From: Aldehydirespirator sp965204875
GTDB taxonomy: Bacteria; Actinomycetota; Acidimicrobiia; Acidimicrobiales; Aldehydirespiratoraceae
Assembly: GCA_965204875.1 (NCBI GenBank)
Contig: OZ242020.1
Span: forward strand, 744,001 to 808,000
Direction of reading: 5' to 3'
DNA: 64,000 nucleotides
Within the stretch, counting starts at the first letter, position 1; each line of letters begins with the position of its first letter. The translations under genes and the position numbers were made by a program. Below are positions 1 through 7,261 of the stretch, piece after piece. Under the pieces are notes generated by a model. That model saw nothing but the letters and a program-made list of their open reading frames with translations, searched no databases and was not told the origin of the DNA.

Positions 1-738
1 CGGCACGCTCGGAGACGGCGGCGTGCGCCGCCTGCCAGCGCCGGCAACGAGCGCCCACCAGATCGACACAACCCCGACCGTGGAGTTCCCACTCGCACGA
101 CCCAGGTCACAATCATCACCCCGGCCCGCCCGACCAAAGACCACCAGCCAACGACCAACCCACTGGTGGCAACGCCTCAGACGCAGCGCCTTCATGTCAT
201 GACGCCGACTCCCGAACCAATCGGCATTGGCCGCCCAGTGCTCATCTTCGTCCGGCGCAAGCCGCGCCTTTATCGATGTCAGAGCCTTGCCCATACCGTT
301 GAGCAACAAGGCGATCTCTGATGGCTCATCGTCAGGCATCCCGATCTCCTTGTCCCAATTCACATCATGCGCTGGCGTGTCGATAAGCGTGACGACATCG
401 TGGCGAATGTGATGCTCAAAGCAGTTTGTGACGGACTCGGAGCGGTGACGCCACTCGGGGCGGTCCGTCACGCGCATGTCCACTAGACAGCCCGCAGCTT
501 CCTGGGCGGTGGTCTTGAGCACGCGCCACAATTCCAGGCGCGTCCGGTAGTCACCCAAGTCGTCGAACACGGCAACCAGATCGATGTCGCTATCCTTGTC
601 AGCCTCACCGCGCGCCAGCGAGCCATAGAGGAGAACCTGCGCGGCGGCGTGGCGGGCGGCGATGCTCTCAGCGGCGCGCTGGGCGTCAGCGAGGGTGGGA
701 GCGGACACGCACCGCAGATTAGCCCACGCCTGCGCCAT
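1..738 (-). CDS. MNT-type nucleotidyltransferase, partial (runs off the window)
   Basis: This frame is open from ATG 738 (alternative GTG 708) to the window edge, 246 codons. Residues 39-44 read GSLARG, followed by DSDIDL with acidic residues at about 51 and 53. This is the GSxxxG...DxD signature of minimal nucleotidyltransferases of the DNA polymerase beta fold. The N-terminal half resembles the gene at 11336-12385: both carry P(S/T)LADAQ about 25 residues before the GS motif, so the two are probably paralogues. The other gene continues into a HEPN-like half. Here the sequence after about residue 170 becomes rich in Arg, Gly and Trp and does not resemble that half, so a frameshift or decayed tail near position 180 is possible. 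MNT proteins usually act with HEPN partners as toxin-antitoxin pairs by modifying the HEPN protein. The domain call is secure; whether the gene is intact cannot be judged here. Confidence 0.75.
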   Translation of the reverse strand, partial: MAQAWANLRCVSAPTLADAQRAAESIAARHAAAQVLLYGSLARGEADKDSDIDLVAVFDDLGDYRTRLELWRVLKTTAQEAAGCLVDMRVTDRPEWRHRSESVTNCFEHHIRHDVVTLIDTPAHDVNWDKEIGMPDDEPSEIALLLNGMGKALTSIKARLAPDEDEHWAANADWFGSRRHDMKALRLRRCHQWVGRWLVVFGRAGRGDDCDLGRASGNSTVGVVSIWWALVAGAGRRRTPPSPSVP

Positions 739-899
739 GGAGTGCAGTGCGGGAACCGCGCGCCCACCGACCGAGCCCCGCCGCGGGTGCCCCGCAAGCC
801 GTAGCACCACGTAGCACCACCTCGGGGAGATTGATGAGCATCGCCAACCCCGACCGGGTTGCGCTCGGGAGAAGCCCACGACCGGGGCGTGACGGCTTG

Positions 900-2132
900 T
901 CAGACGTCGGGCACTTCGCAAGTTAGGAGGTCTTGGTAGGTCTCGCGGCGCACCACTGGGCGGGCGGTTCCGTCGGCGACGAACACGACCGCGGGGCGCA
1001 GCGCCTTGTTGTAGTTGGAGCCCATCGAGTGCCCGTAGGCGCCGGTGACCGGCGTGGCCAGGATGTCGCCAACGGCGATGTCGGCGGGCACCGCGGCGTC
1101 GCGCACCAGCATGTCGCCCGACTCGCAGTGCTTGCCCACCACGCTCACCGCCAGCTCGCGGGCGGCGTCGGCGGCCCTGGGCAGGAAAGCCTCGTAGCCG
1201 CTGCCGTATAGCACCGGTCGGGGATTGTCACTCATCCCGCCGTCCACGGCGACATAGGTGCGCACGCCCGGAATGTGCTTGATGGTGCCGACGGTGTACA
1301 GCGTCACCGCCGCGGCCGCGACGATCGATCTGCCGGGCTCGGCGGTGATACGGGACGTCACCCCGGCCCGCTCGCAGGCGCCACGCACCGCTGCGCCCCA
1401 CTCCGAGATGGTGGGCGCCGTCTCGCCTGCCACGTACGGAACCCCGAGGCCGCCGCCGAAGGAGATCTCGTCCACCTCGAAGGGCGCCACCGCCTCGGCG
1501 ATCACTCCCACCGCCCGAGCGAACGAGGAAGCCTCGAACACCTGGCTGCCGATGTGCGAATGAACTCCGACCACCCTCACCGACGGCGACGCCCGGGCCC
1601 GCTCCATCGCAGCCGCGGCCGCGCCTGTGGACACCGTGAACCCGAACTTCGAGTCGTCCGCGCCGGTGACCAGGTACTCGTGGGTGTGCGCCTCGACCCC
1701 CGGCGTGAACCGCAGCAGCACGCTGGGACACGACCCGCTGCGGGCATGCAGGGCATCGAGACGGTCGAGCTCGTCGAAGCTGTCGACGACGATCCGCCCC
1801 ACGCCTGCGTCCACTGCCGCAGCGAGCTCGCCCATGGACTTGTTGTTGCCGTGCAGCACCAGGCGGCCCGCGGGCACACCCGCAGCCAGGGCCACATGCA
1901 TCTCGCCGCCGGTGGACACGTCGATGCACATTCCCTCGGCGTGGGCCAGCCGTGCCATGGCCCCGCACAGGAACGCCTTGGCGGCGTACGCCACATCGGG
2001 GCCGAACGCGGCCACAGCCTCGCGGCAGCGGCTGCGCAGATGCGCCTCGTCGTACACGAACAGCGGCGTGCCGAAAGACTCGGCCAACTCGATCAGGTCG
2101 CACCCCCCGATACTGAGGCGACCCTGTGACAT
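900..2132 (-). CDS. lysA: Diaminopimelate decarboxylase
   Basis: LysA removes CO2 from meso-diaminopimelate to give L-lysine, using PLP in the cytoplasm. The 410-residue protein has the fold type III decarboxylase layout: an N-terminal TIM barrel with the PLP lysine in YAAKAF (about K52), HGNNKS near residue 95, GGGLG near 227, and EPGRS near 265. The C-terminal barrel carries CESGD with the active-site Cys near 336. ATG 2132 was chosen because GGAG lies 9 bases upstream. The frame is open further upstream to ATG 2297, directly behind the argS stop, but that extension is only a Ser/Pro-rich low-complexity stretch. It follows argS on the same strand, an arrangement common in actinobacteria, where argS-lysA often precede hom-thrC. 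Those genes are not seen here. Confidence 0.93.
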   Translation of the reverse strand: MSQGRLSIGGCDLIELAESFGTPLFVYDEAHLRSRCREAVAAFGPDVAYAAKAFLCGAMARLAHAEGMCIDVSTGGEMHVALAAGVPAGRLVLHGNNKSMGELAAAVDAGVGRIVVDSFDELDRLDALHARSGSCPSVLLRFTPGVEAHTHEYLVTGADDSKFGFTVSTGAAAAAMERARASPSVRVVGVHSHIGSQVFEASSFARAVGVIAEAVAPFEVDEISFGGGLGVPYVAGETAPTISEWGAAVRGACERAGVTSRITAEPGRSIVAAAAVTLYTVGTIKHIPGVRTYVAVDGGMSDNPRPVLYGSGYEAFLPRAADAARELAVSVVGKHCESGDMLVRDAAVPADIAVGDILATPVTGAYGHSMGSNYNKALRPAVVFVADGTARPVVRRETYQDLLTCEVPDV

Positions 2133-2299
2133 CTCGTGGTTCTCCGGCAACAAACGGCGCTGCAGCGGTGCAGCCCGCAACGGCGGCAACGACGCCGGAA
2201 ACAGGCTGGAAGGCTCAGGCGAGCCCGACGGCGAGGATGACTCCGGCAGCGACGGCGACAGCGACGACCGTGACGGCGAAGACGGCGACGACGCCATCG

Positions 2300-3913
2300 C
2301 TAGAGCCGCTCGGGGGCGGAGACGCCGAGGATGCCGAGTGCCACCGCAAGGCCGACCCGGGCGCCCTCCACCAGCCACAGCCTGCCCTGGCGCACCTCCT
2401 CGGGCACGTCATCGCGCAAGATCGGGCAGTCGTGCCAGAACCCGTGGAAGGCGGCAGCAAGCCCCCGCGCCCAGGCGGTCACCTGGTGCGGTGCCCGGGC
2501 GCGCGTCGCCGCCTGCACCACATCGGGCAACTCCGCCAGCGACCGCAGCACGGCCAGCTCGCGCTCGTGCAGCAGCACCGAGAGATCGACCTCCCCCAAC
2601 GCCAGGCGCGTGACGTCGCGGGCCGCGGCCTCACGCCCCAGCGAGTGGATGCGTGCGTTCGCGTACTGCAGGTAGTAGACGGGGTTCTCGGCTGACTGCG
2701 CTTTGACGACGTCTACGTCGATGGTCTGGGTCGTGCCGATCGACTGGAGCAGGTACACGAGGCGGGTCACGTCCGGACCCACCTCATCCAGCAGGTCCGA
2801 CAGCAGCACCATCTCGCCGGTTCGCTTGGCCAGGCGCACCACAGCACCGCCGCGCCGCAGCGTGACGTTCTGGCCGACCAGCACCTCGTAGGCATCGGGC
2901 CGGTGCCCGAGCGCGGCCAGCGCCGCCCGCATCCTGGCCACGTAGCCGTGGTGGTCGGCGCCGAGGATGTCGACCACCAGATCGGCCCGCGACATCTTCT
3001 CGTGGTGGTAGGCGATGTCGGGCAGGAAGTAGGTCGGCTCGCCGTCGCCCTTCACCAGCACCCGGTCGGCGTCGTCGCCGAAGTCGCTGCTTCGCAGCCA
3101 GACCGCACCATCCTGCTCGTTGACGACGCCGATGCGCCTCAGCTCGGCCAGCATGGCGTCCATGGCGCCGCGTGCCACCAGTTCGGCCTCGCTGCTGTAG
3201 CGGTCGAAGGTCACGTTCATGGCCGCCAGCGTGCTCGCCTGGTCGCTGCGGGCACGCTGCAAGCCCCACACACGGGGGTCTTCGCCTGCGGGCATCTCCG
3301 CGGCCCAGTCCGTCACATAGTCGCCGTGGTAGCCGTCTTCCGGCGGCTCGGCTCCCCGGCCGCGGGCGGCCAGCGACTCCGCGAACAGATCGATCTGGCG
3401 ACCCCTGTCGTTCACGTAGAACTCGCGGCAGACCGTGTAGCCGCAGCGCTCCAGCAGCCGGCATAGCGAATCGCCGTAAGCGGCCCAGCGTCCGTGGCCG
3501 GCATGTAGAGGCCCGGTGGGGTTGGCCGAGACGAACTCGACGCTCACGGTGCGGCCGGCACCGGCGCTGGTGCGGGCGTAGCCGTCGGTCCCCTCGGCCA
3601 GCACAGTGCGCAGCACCTCATGAAGCCAGGCAGGCGCCAGGCGGAAGTTCACGAAGCCCGGCCCGGCAGCCTCCACAGCCTCAACATGCGGCGGCGGTGC
3701 CGCACCAAGATGGGCGGCAAGCTCATCGGCCAAACGGCGGGGCGGACGCCGCGCCGCCCTGGCCGCCACAAGTGCCACATTGGATGACCAATCCCCATGG
3801 CCAGGGTCCCGAGGCCGTTCAACAGCGATCTGCTCGGGCGCAGACTCCACGCCAACAGCCACCAACGCATCACGCAAAGCGCGTCGCAGCAGATCGCGCA
3901 CGTCCAGCATCAA
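2300..3913 (-). CDS. argS: Arginyl-tRNA synthetase
   Basis: This class I aminoacyl-tRNA synthetase charges tRNA-Arg. The 537 residues show an N-terminal Add-1-type tRNA D-loop domain, the HIGH-type signature as HAGHGR after SANPTGPLHAGH at about 120-135, the Rossmann catalytic core, and a C-terminal all-helical anticodon-binding domain (YANARIHSL opening the DALR region). As in many ArgRS enzymes the KMSK loop is degenerate (VRLAKRTGE). The protein starts MMLDV, so the first or second Met may be used. It lies upstream of lysA on the same strand and the pair is probably cotranscribed. A tRNA-Arg gene lies about 365 bp upstream on the other strand. Confidence 0.95.
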   Translation of the reverse strand: MMLDVRDLLRRALRDALVAVGVESAPEQIAVERPRDPGHGDWSSNVALVAARAARRPPRRLADELAAHLGAAPPPHVEAVEAAGPGFVNFRLAPAWLHEVLRTVLAEGTDGYARTSAGAGRTVSVEFVSANPTGPLHAGHGRWAAYGDSLCRLLERCGYTVCREFYVNDRGRQIDLFAESLAARGRGAEPPEDGYHGDYVTDWAAEMPAGEDPRVWGLQRARSDQASTLAAMNVTFDRYSSEAELVARGAMDAMLAELRRIGVVNEQDGAVWLRSSDFGDDADRVLVKGDGEPTYFLPDIAYHHEKMSRADLVVDILGADHHGYVARMRAALAALGHRPDAYEVLVGQNVTLRRGGAVVRLAKRTGEMVLLSDLLDEVGPDVTRLVYLLQSIGTTQTIDVDVVKAQSAENPVYYLQYANARIHSLGREAAARDVTRLALGEVDLSVLLHERELAVLRSLAELPDVVQAATRARAPHQVTAWARGLAAAFHGFWHDCPILRDDVPEEVRQGRLWLVEGARVGLAVALGILGVSAPERL

Positions 3914-4278
3914 ACAACCCTACCGGTAAGGCTGAACGCCAGCCCGCCGCCCCAAGACCCACAACACAGCACCAAGCGGCGCCGGTCAGGCGGGATGGCG
4001 GGAGGCGAAGGGCGGCAGGCGCGACGGCGCCAACGCCGCTTCCGGCGGAGGCGGGCGCCAGCCCGCCGCCCCAAGATCCAAAGCACAGCTAGGGGGCTCG
4101 GGTCAGGCGGGCTGGCGGGAGGCTAAGGGGCAGGCGGGATGGCGGCGATGCTGATTCGGGCGGAGGTGGGCGCCAGCCCGCCGCCCGAACAGCAGCGGCG
4201 CCCAAGCCCGCCGGACACACCCACACACGACACCGGCGCCAGCCCGCCGTGGCCTCGCGCCGTTAGCATGGCGCCCAA
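3914..4278. repeat. Gene-free spacer with dispersed GC-rich direct repeats
   Basis: This spacer separates argS from the divergent tRNA-Arg gene. It holds four copies of a core GCGCCAGCCCGCCG (about 3937, 4055, 4170 and 4236), the first two continuing into CCCAAGA. Between them lie copies of a GTCAGGCGGG(A/C)TGGCGGGAGG motif at about 3985 and 4103. No reading frame with protein-like composition is visible. The argS promoter must lie here but I cannot identify clear boxes. Confidence 0.6.
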
Positions 4279-4350
4279 GCCCTCGTAGCTCAGGGGATAG
4301 AGCATCGGCCTCCGGAGCCGTGTGCGCAGGTTCGAATCCTGCCGGGGGCG
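4279..4350 (+). tRNA. tRNA-Arg (anticodon CCG)
   Basis: The cloverleaf folds by hand: acceptor GCCCTCG with CGGGGGC (one G-U pair), D arm GCTC...GAGC, anticodon loop CTCCGGA with U33 and anticodon CCG, T arm GCAGG-TTCGAAT-CCTGC, discriminator G. The first anticodon-stem pair is a U-U mismatch, the other four pair. CCA is not encoded. It reads codon CGG. The next gene starts one base after the discriminator. Confidence 0.95.
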
Positions 4351-4351
4351 C

Positions 4352-5530
4352 ATGGCCATCACCGACACTGCCCCCGCCGCGGCCCGCAAGCCGCGCTGGA
4401 CCTACCAGTGGAAGGAACTGCACGACGAGGTCATCACCTCGGGCCTGTGCACAGGCTGCGCCGGGTGTGTGATCGCCTGCCCGCACCATGTGATCGGCTA
4501 CACCCACGAGCCTGGCGCCTACAAGCCGTTCCACCTCGAGGAGGAGCTGGGCACCGGCGACTGCGTGCACGGCGTGAAGGGCTGCACCTCCTGCACGAGG
4601 GCCTGCCCGCGGTTTCGCATGTGGGAGCCCGAGGCCGACATGCACCTGTTCGGGCGCGAGCGCGAGCCAGAGGAGATGTCGGGCGTCTACTCCGACATAT
4701 TGCTGACCCGGGCCAGCGACGACTTCGTCTACGAGGTCGGCCAGGACGGCGGGCTGGTGTCGGCCATCCTTATCTGGTGCCTCGACAACGACATTATCGA
4801 CGGGGCCCTCACCAGCGGCGTGGAGTCGCTGCCCAACGGCGAGCCGGGCTGGAAGGCCTTCCCCATGGTTGCCACCAACCGCTCCGAGGTGCTGAGCGGC
4901 GCCGGCAGCCGCTACACGTACTCGGCCAACACAGTCGCCTTCTCCGAGGCCCGGGAGCGCGGCCTCGAACGCCTGGCGCTGGTGGGCATGAGCTGCCAGA
5001 CCTCGGTCGCGCCGGTGATGTGGCACCGCAAGGTCGGCAAGGTCGGCAAGCCCTTCAAGCTCAACATCGGCCTGCTGTGCTCGAAGTCGTTCGACGACTC
5101 CATGTTCGACGAGCTGTTCGCGGTCAAGTACGGCCTGCCCAAGGAGCAGATCTCCAAGATGAACATCAAGGGCGTGTTCCAGATCTGGACCAAGGACGGC
5201 CGCTACCACGAGATCAACCTCAAGGAGTGCCATGCCTGGACCCGCGAGGGCTGCAACCTGTGCCCGGACTTCGCGGCCGAGCACGCCGACATCTCCACGG
5301 GGGGAATCGGCGACCTCACGGACTGGACGCTCACGATCGTGCGCACCGAGCTGGGACGGGCCGTCATCGAAGCCATGGTGCGCGACGGCGTCATCGAGAC
5401 TCGACCCGGCGACGACGACCCCGGCGCCATCGCCCTGATGCACCGCCTGTCGGCCAAGAGCCGGCAGCGGTGGCCGGCATGGGCCGACGACGCCGCCCGG
5501 GTCGGATTGCCCGAGCCGGCCAAGAGCTGA
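4352..5530 (+). CDS. Coenzyme F420 hydrogenase/dehydrogenase beta-subunit (FrhB) family protein
   Basis: This 392-residue cytoplasmic protein carries eight cysteines in the N-terminal quarter, including CTGCAGCVIACP (Cys 33, 36, 39, 43) and CTSCTRACP (Cys 78, 81, 85) with Cys 71 just before. This is a ferredoxin-like arrangement for two [4Fe-4S] clusters. The FrhB_FdhB N- and C-terminal domains follow (YSDILLTRASDD, VGMSCQTS, GLLCSKSF, CNLCPDF). Family members move electrons between F420 or a ferredoxin and another substrate and include FMN/F420 oxidoreductases and glutamate-synthase-like reductases; the substrate cannot be told. The start is unusual: ATG 4352 lies one spacer base after the 3' end of tRNA-Arg, with no room for a ribosome-binding site. 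Translation probably uses the leaderless 5' end made when the tRNA is cut out, or a later start. Confidence 0.85.
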   Translation: MAITDTAPAAARKPRWTYQWKELHDEVITSGLCTGCAGCVIACPHHVIGYTHEPGAYKPFHLEEELGTGDCVHGVKGCTSCTRACPRFRMWEPEADMHLFGREREPEEMSGVYSDILLTRASDDFVYEVGQDGGLVSAILIWCLDNDIIDGALTSGVESLPNGEPGWKAFPMVATNRSEVLSGAGSRYTYSANTVAFSEARERGLERLALVGMSCQTSVAPVMWHRKVGKVGKPFKLNIGLLCSKSFDDSMFDELFAVKYGLPKEQISKMNIKGVFQIWTKDGRYHEINLKECHAWTREGCNLCPDFAAEHADISTGGIGDLTDWTLTIVRTELGRAVIEAMVRDGVIETRPGDDDPGAIALMHRLSAKSRQRWPAWADDAARVGLPEPAKS

Positions 5531-5556
5531 CGCTATAGCAAGAGCTGACGCTATAG
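5521..5556 (+). repeat. Tandem 18-bp duplication across a stop codon
   Basis: CAAGAGCTGACGCTATAG occurs twice in direct succession (5521-5538 and 5539-5556). The first copy contains the TGA stop of the preceding FrhB-like gene. It looks like a recent slippage duplication. Confidence 0.9.
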
Positions 5557-5592
5557 ACAGCCGAACGAACGCTGACCAAGAAAGGAACCCCC

Positions 5593-6207
5593 ATGGATAT
5601 CGAGTTCTGGATCGACCCGCTTTGACCGTGGTGCTGGGTGACGGCCCGTTGGGTCGTCGACGAGGTGCAGCCGGCCAGGGACCTCAACATCACCTGGCAG
5701 CCGATCAGCCTGCTGTTCAAGAACAACCCCGACCCCGACTCGGACTACTACCGGGGCTCGAACTTCACCCGCAAGCTGATGCGGGTGCTGGAGTCGGTGC
5801 GGGCCGCCGACGGCGACGCTGCGGTGGGCCCGCTTTACTGGGAGTACGGGCGGCGCATCCACCACGACGGCAACCCGGACTTCACCGCGGCGGAGGCCCT
5901 GGCCGCGATCGGGTACGACACCGCCCACGCCGCGGCCTTCGACGACGAGTCCTGGGACGCCGAGATCCGCACTCGCATGGACGCCGGCCTGGCACTGTGC
6001 GGCGACGACGTGGGCACGCCCATCATCGCGGTGACCGACAGCCGGGGCGTCAAGCAGGGCTATTTCGGCCCGGTGATCACCCGGGTGCCGCCGCATGAAG
6101 ACTCCCTGGCCATGTGGGACGCCCTGGTCGCCATGATGAACGTGGCGGGCTTCTGGGAGCTCAAGCGCACCCGCACCGAGCGCCCAGACTTCGGCCCACG
6201 CCCCTGA
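5593..6207 (+). CDS. Candidate selenoprotein: DsbA-fold mycothiol-dependent nitroreductase (Rv2466c) family with TGA at the active site
   Basis: From ATG 5593, with AAGGA 7-8 bases upstream, the frame reads MDIEFWIDPL, then TGA (5623-5625), then PWCW and on without a stop to 6205. In actinobacterial homologues of Rv2466c this spot is DPLCPWCW, so TGA replaces the first, nucleophilic Cys of the CPWC motif. Read through, the product is 204 residues against about 207 for the family, with the usual landmarks: RIHHDGN, GEDVGTP-like GDDVGTPI, YFGPVI, FELKRTRTE-like WELKRTRTE. A hairpin at 5640-5658 fits a bacterial SECIS. The alternative is a TGC-to-TGA mutation or a sequencing error. A start downstream at GTG 5638 would lose the first strand and the redox motif and is unlikely. 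Mycothiol-linked reductases of this family reduce disulfides or nitro compounds in the cytoplasm. No sel genes are in the window. Confidence 0.8.
5640..5658 (+). promoter_or_regulatory. Putative bacterial SECIS hairpin
   Basis: Stem GACGGCCC (5640-5647), loop GTT (5648-5650), stem GGGTCGTC (5651-5658): eight pairs, one of them G-U. The loop begins 22 bases after the TGA codon and its first base is G. Both fit the bacterial SECIS rules as I know them (loop 16-37 nt from UGA, a G in the first two loop bases). Hairpins are frequent in GC-rich DNA, so this is supportive and not decisive. Confidence 0.5.
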
Positions 6208-6244
6208 ACAAGCCAACCCGCAATCCCGCCGACGCCCCAATCTG

Positions 6245-6358
6245 GGGGTGCTCCTCTGAGCACAAACCCATGCCATACTCAAACCTCCGCCGGATCGTCG
6301 CTGGCGAGCTACAATGGGTCATCGTGACCGGCCAGCCGCAAACACCGATAGAGCTTGC
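6245..6358 (-). mobile_element. Relic of the 5' end of an IS30-family element
   Basis: This stretch matches the outer end of the intact IS30-type element at 60872-61934 over about 110 bp at roughly three-quarters identity by eye (GAGCACAAAC, GCCATACTC, ACCTCC-CCGGAT, CTACAAT, ending CACCGATAGAGCTTGC). On the minus strand it still encodes an LCSEEHPQIG-like remnant of the transposase N-terminus (LCSSERAQLE in the intact copy). The terminal repeat ends at 6358 and the first island gene starts seven bases later. The rest of the element is gone. Confidence 0.6.
6310..6315 (+). promoter_or_regulatory. Putative -10 box TACAAT within the IS30 relic, pointing into the island operon
   Basis: TACAAT lies 50 bases before the chosen GTG start of the first island gene. 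The same box stands at the matching place in the intact IS30 end (61886-61891), so it appears to be an outward promoter carried by the element. I see no convincing -35 box. A 14-codon frame starts at GTG 6324, eight bases after the box. Confidence 0.4.
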
Positions 6359-6364
6359 GCAGTC

Positions 6365-7261
6365 GTGAAATTGCATAGCACACAATCATCTGAAAATGCG
6401 GCAAAGCAGTCGCTATGGGCACTGCTAGACCGCAAACAGTCCCCGTTTCACGAATGGCAGCGCGGACTCGTCGAAGACACTCACGACGGCAAACACAAGA
6501 AGCGGCTGCCGGAACCGACCGAGAGGGTGCTGGACCTGCTGAACAGCTGCGGTACCCGTGCTGGGGTTGTCGGCTACCTTTCCGAACACTTGGAACTGTC
6601 GACCGATGATCGGCGGACGATCCAAGAGCTGGTGCCGTGCGTCGGCGGTGTCACCGTGCGCGAGCTGAAAAACATGCCCGCAGACCGCGAGCGCGGCTTG
6701 AAGCGGCGATTCGAGAGGGTCACCCCCGCCGAGGCTGCGCGGCCCCTGTTCTGGGTGCTTGTGTCGTGGCGCGCCTTCGAGCAGCAGGTCTGGGACGACG
6801 GACACGCTGGCTGGCTTGTCGCCTCCTACACCGCAGATGCATCCCAGTGGCGTAAAGCGACACGTCAAACGCTACGAAGGCTCGGTGGTGCCGCCTGGGA
6901 CGCACGCGGCAAGCGCGGTGTGTTCATGGACTCTCCGATCTCAAGGGCGTGGTGGCGCTGCCACCTAGCCGAACGCGTGGCCGACACCCGCAGCCGCAGG
7001 CAGCGCCAAGAGCTTCACGGACGGCTGCACGAGTCGTCCCTGTGGAGCGTGCTGGCGGAGGGCGTGGTTGCCAACTACGCCGTCCTCTGCGACGACTACT
7101 GGCTCGAACGCGCCGTCGATGCCTGCCTGGGAGCCGAACATCCAGCCGATACCGACAGCAAAATGAAGCGCGCCGCCTACCGTACGGCAATCGACAGGGT
7201 GGCGCAGGACACCGTAGGCTACTGCGGACACTTGCTAGAACCTTCACGGGAGGCGGCGTGA
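6365..7261 (+). CDS. Island operon gene A: protein of unknown function
   Basis: A 298-residue soluble protein I cannot assign firmly. It has no signal peptide or membrane segment and is rich in Arg, Trp and Leu. The middle part, SPISRAWWRCHLAE (about residues 200-213), recalls the xxxISRLWWxxxLT stretch of DUF6339 proteins that occur beside GHKL ATPases and Z1 helicases in actinobacterial defence clusters; this is from memory and tentative. GTG 6365 was chosen because it lies just outside the IS30 relic; the frame is open back to ATG 6314, but those codons belong to the relic. The stop overlaps the start of the next gene by four bases (GTGA), so the two are translationally coupled. Base composition is less GC-rich than flanking housekeeping genes. 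Confidence 0.7.
   Translation: MKLHSTQSSENAAKQSLWALLDRKQSPFHEWQRGLVEDTHDGKHKKRLPEPTERVLDLLNSCGTRAGVVGYLSEHLELSTDDRRTIQELVPCVGGVTVRELKNMPADRERGLKRRFERVTPAEAARPLFWVLVSWRAFEQQVWDDGHAGWLVASYTADASQWRKATRQTLRRLGGAAWDARGKRGVFMDSPISRAWWRCHLAERVADTRSRRQRQELHGRLHESSLWSVLAEGVVANYAVLCDDYWLERAVDACLGAEHPADTDSKMKRAAYRTAIDRVAQDTVGYCGHLLEPSREAA

Noticed and set aside
4103..5443. A 446-codon minus-strand frame opposite the FrhB-like gene
   Set aside because: It crosses the tRNA gene and is antisense to the Cys-rich iron-sulfur protein, so it is a shadow.
5638..6207. A shorter oxidoreductase starting at GTG 5638 downstream of the TGA
   Set aside because: It lacks the first beta strand and the redox motif, and has no ribosome-binding site as good as that of ATG 5593.
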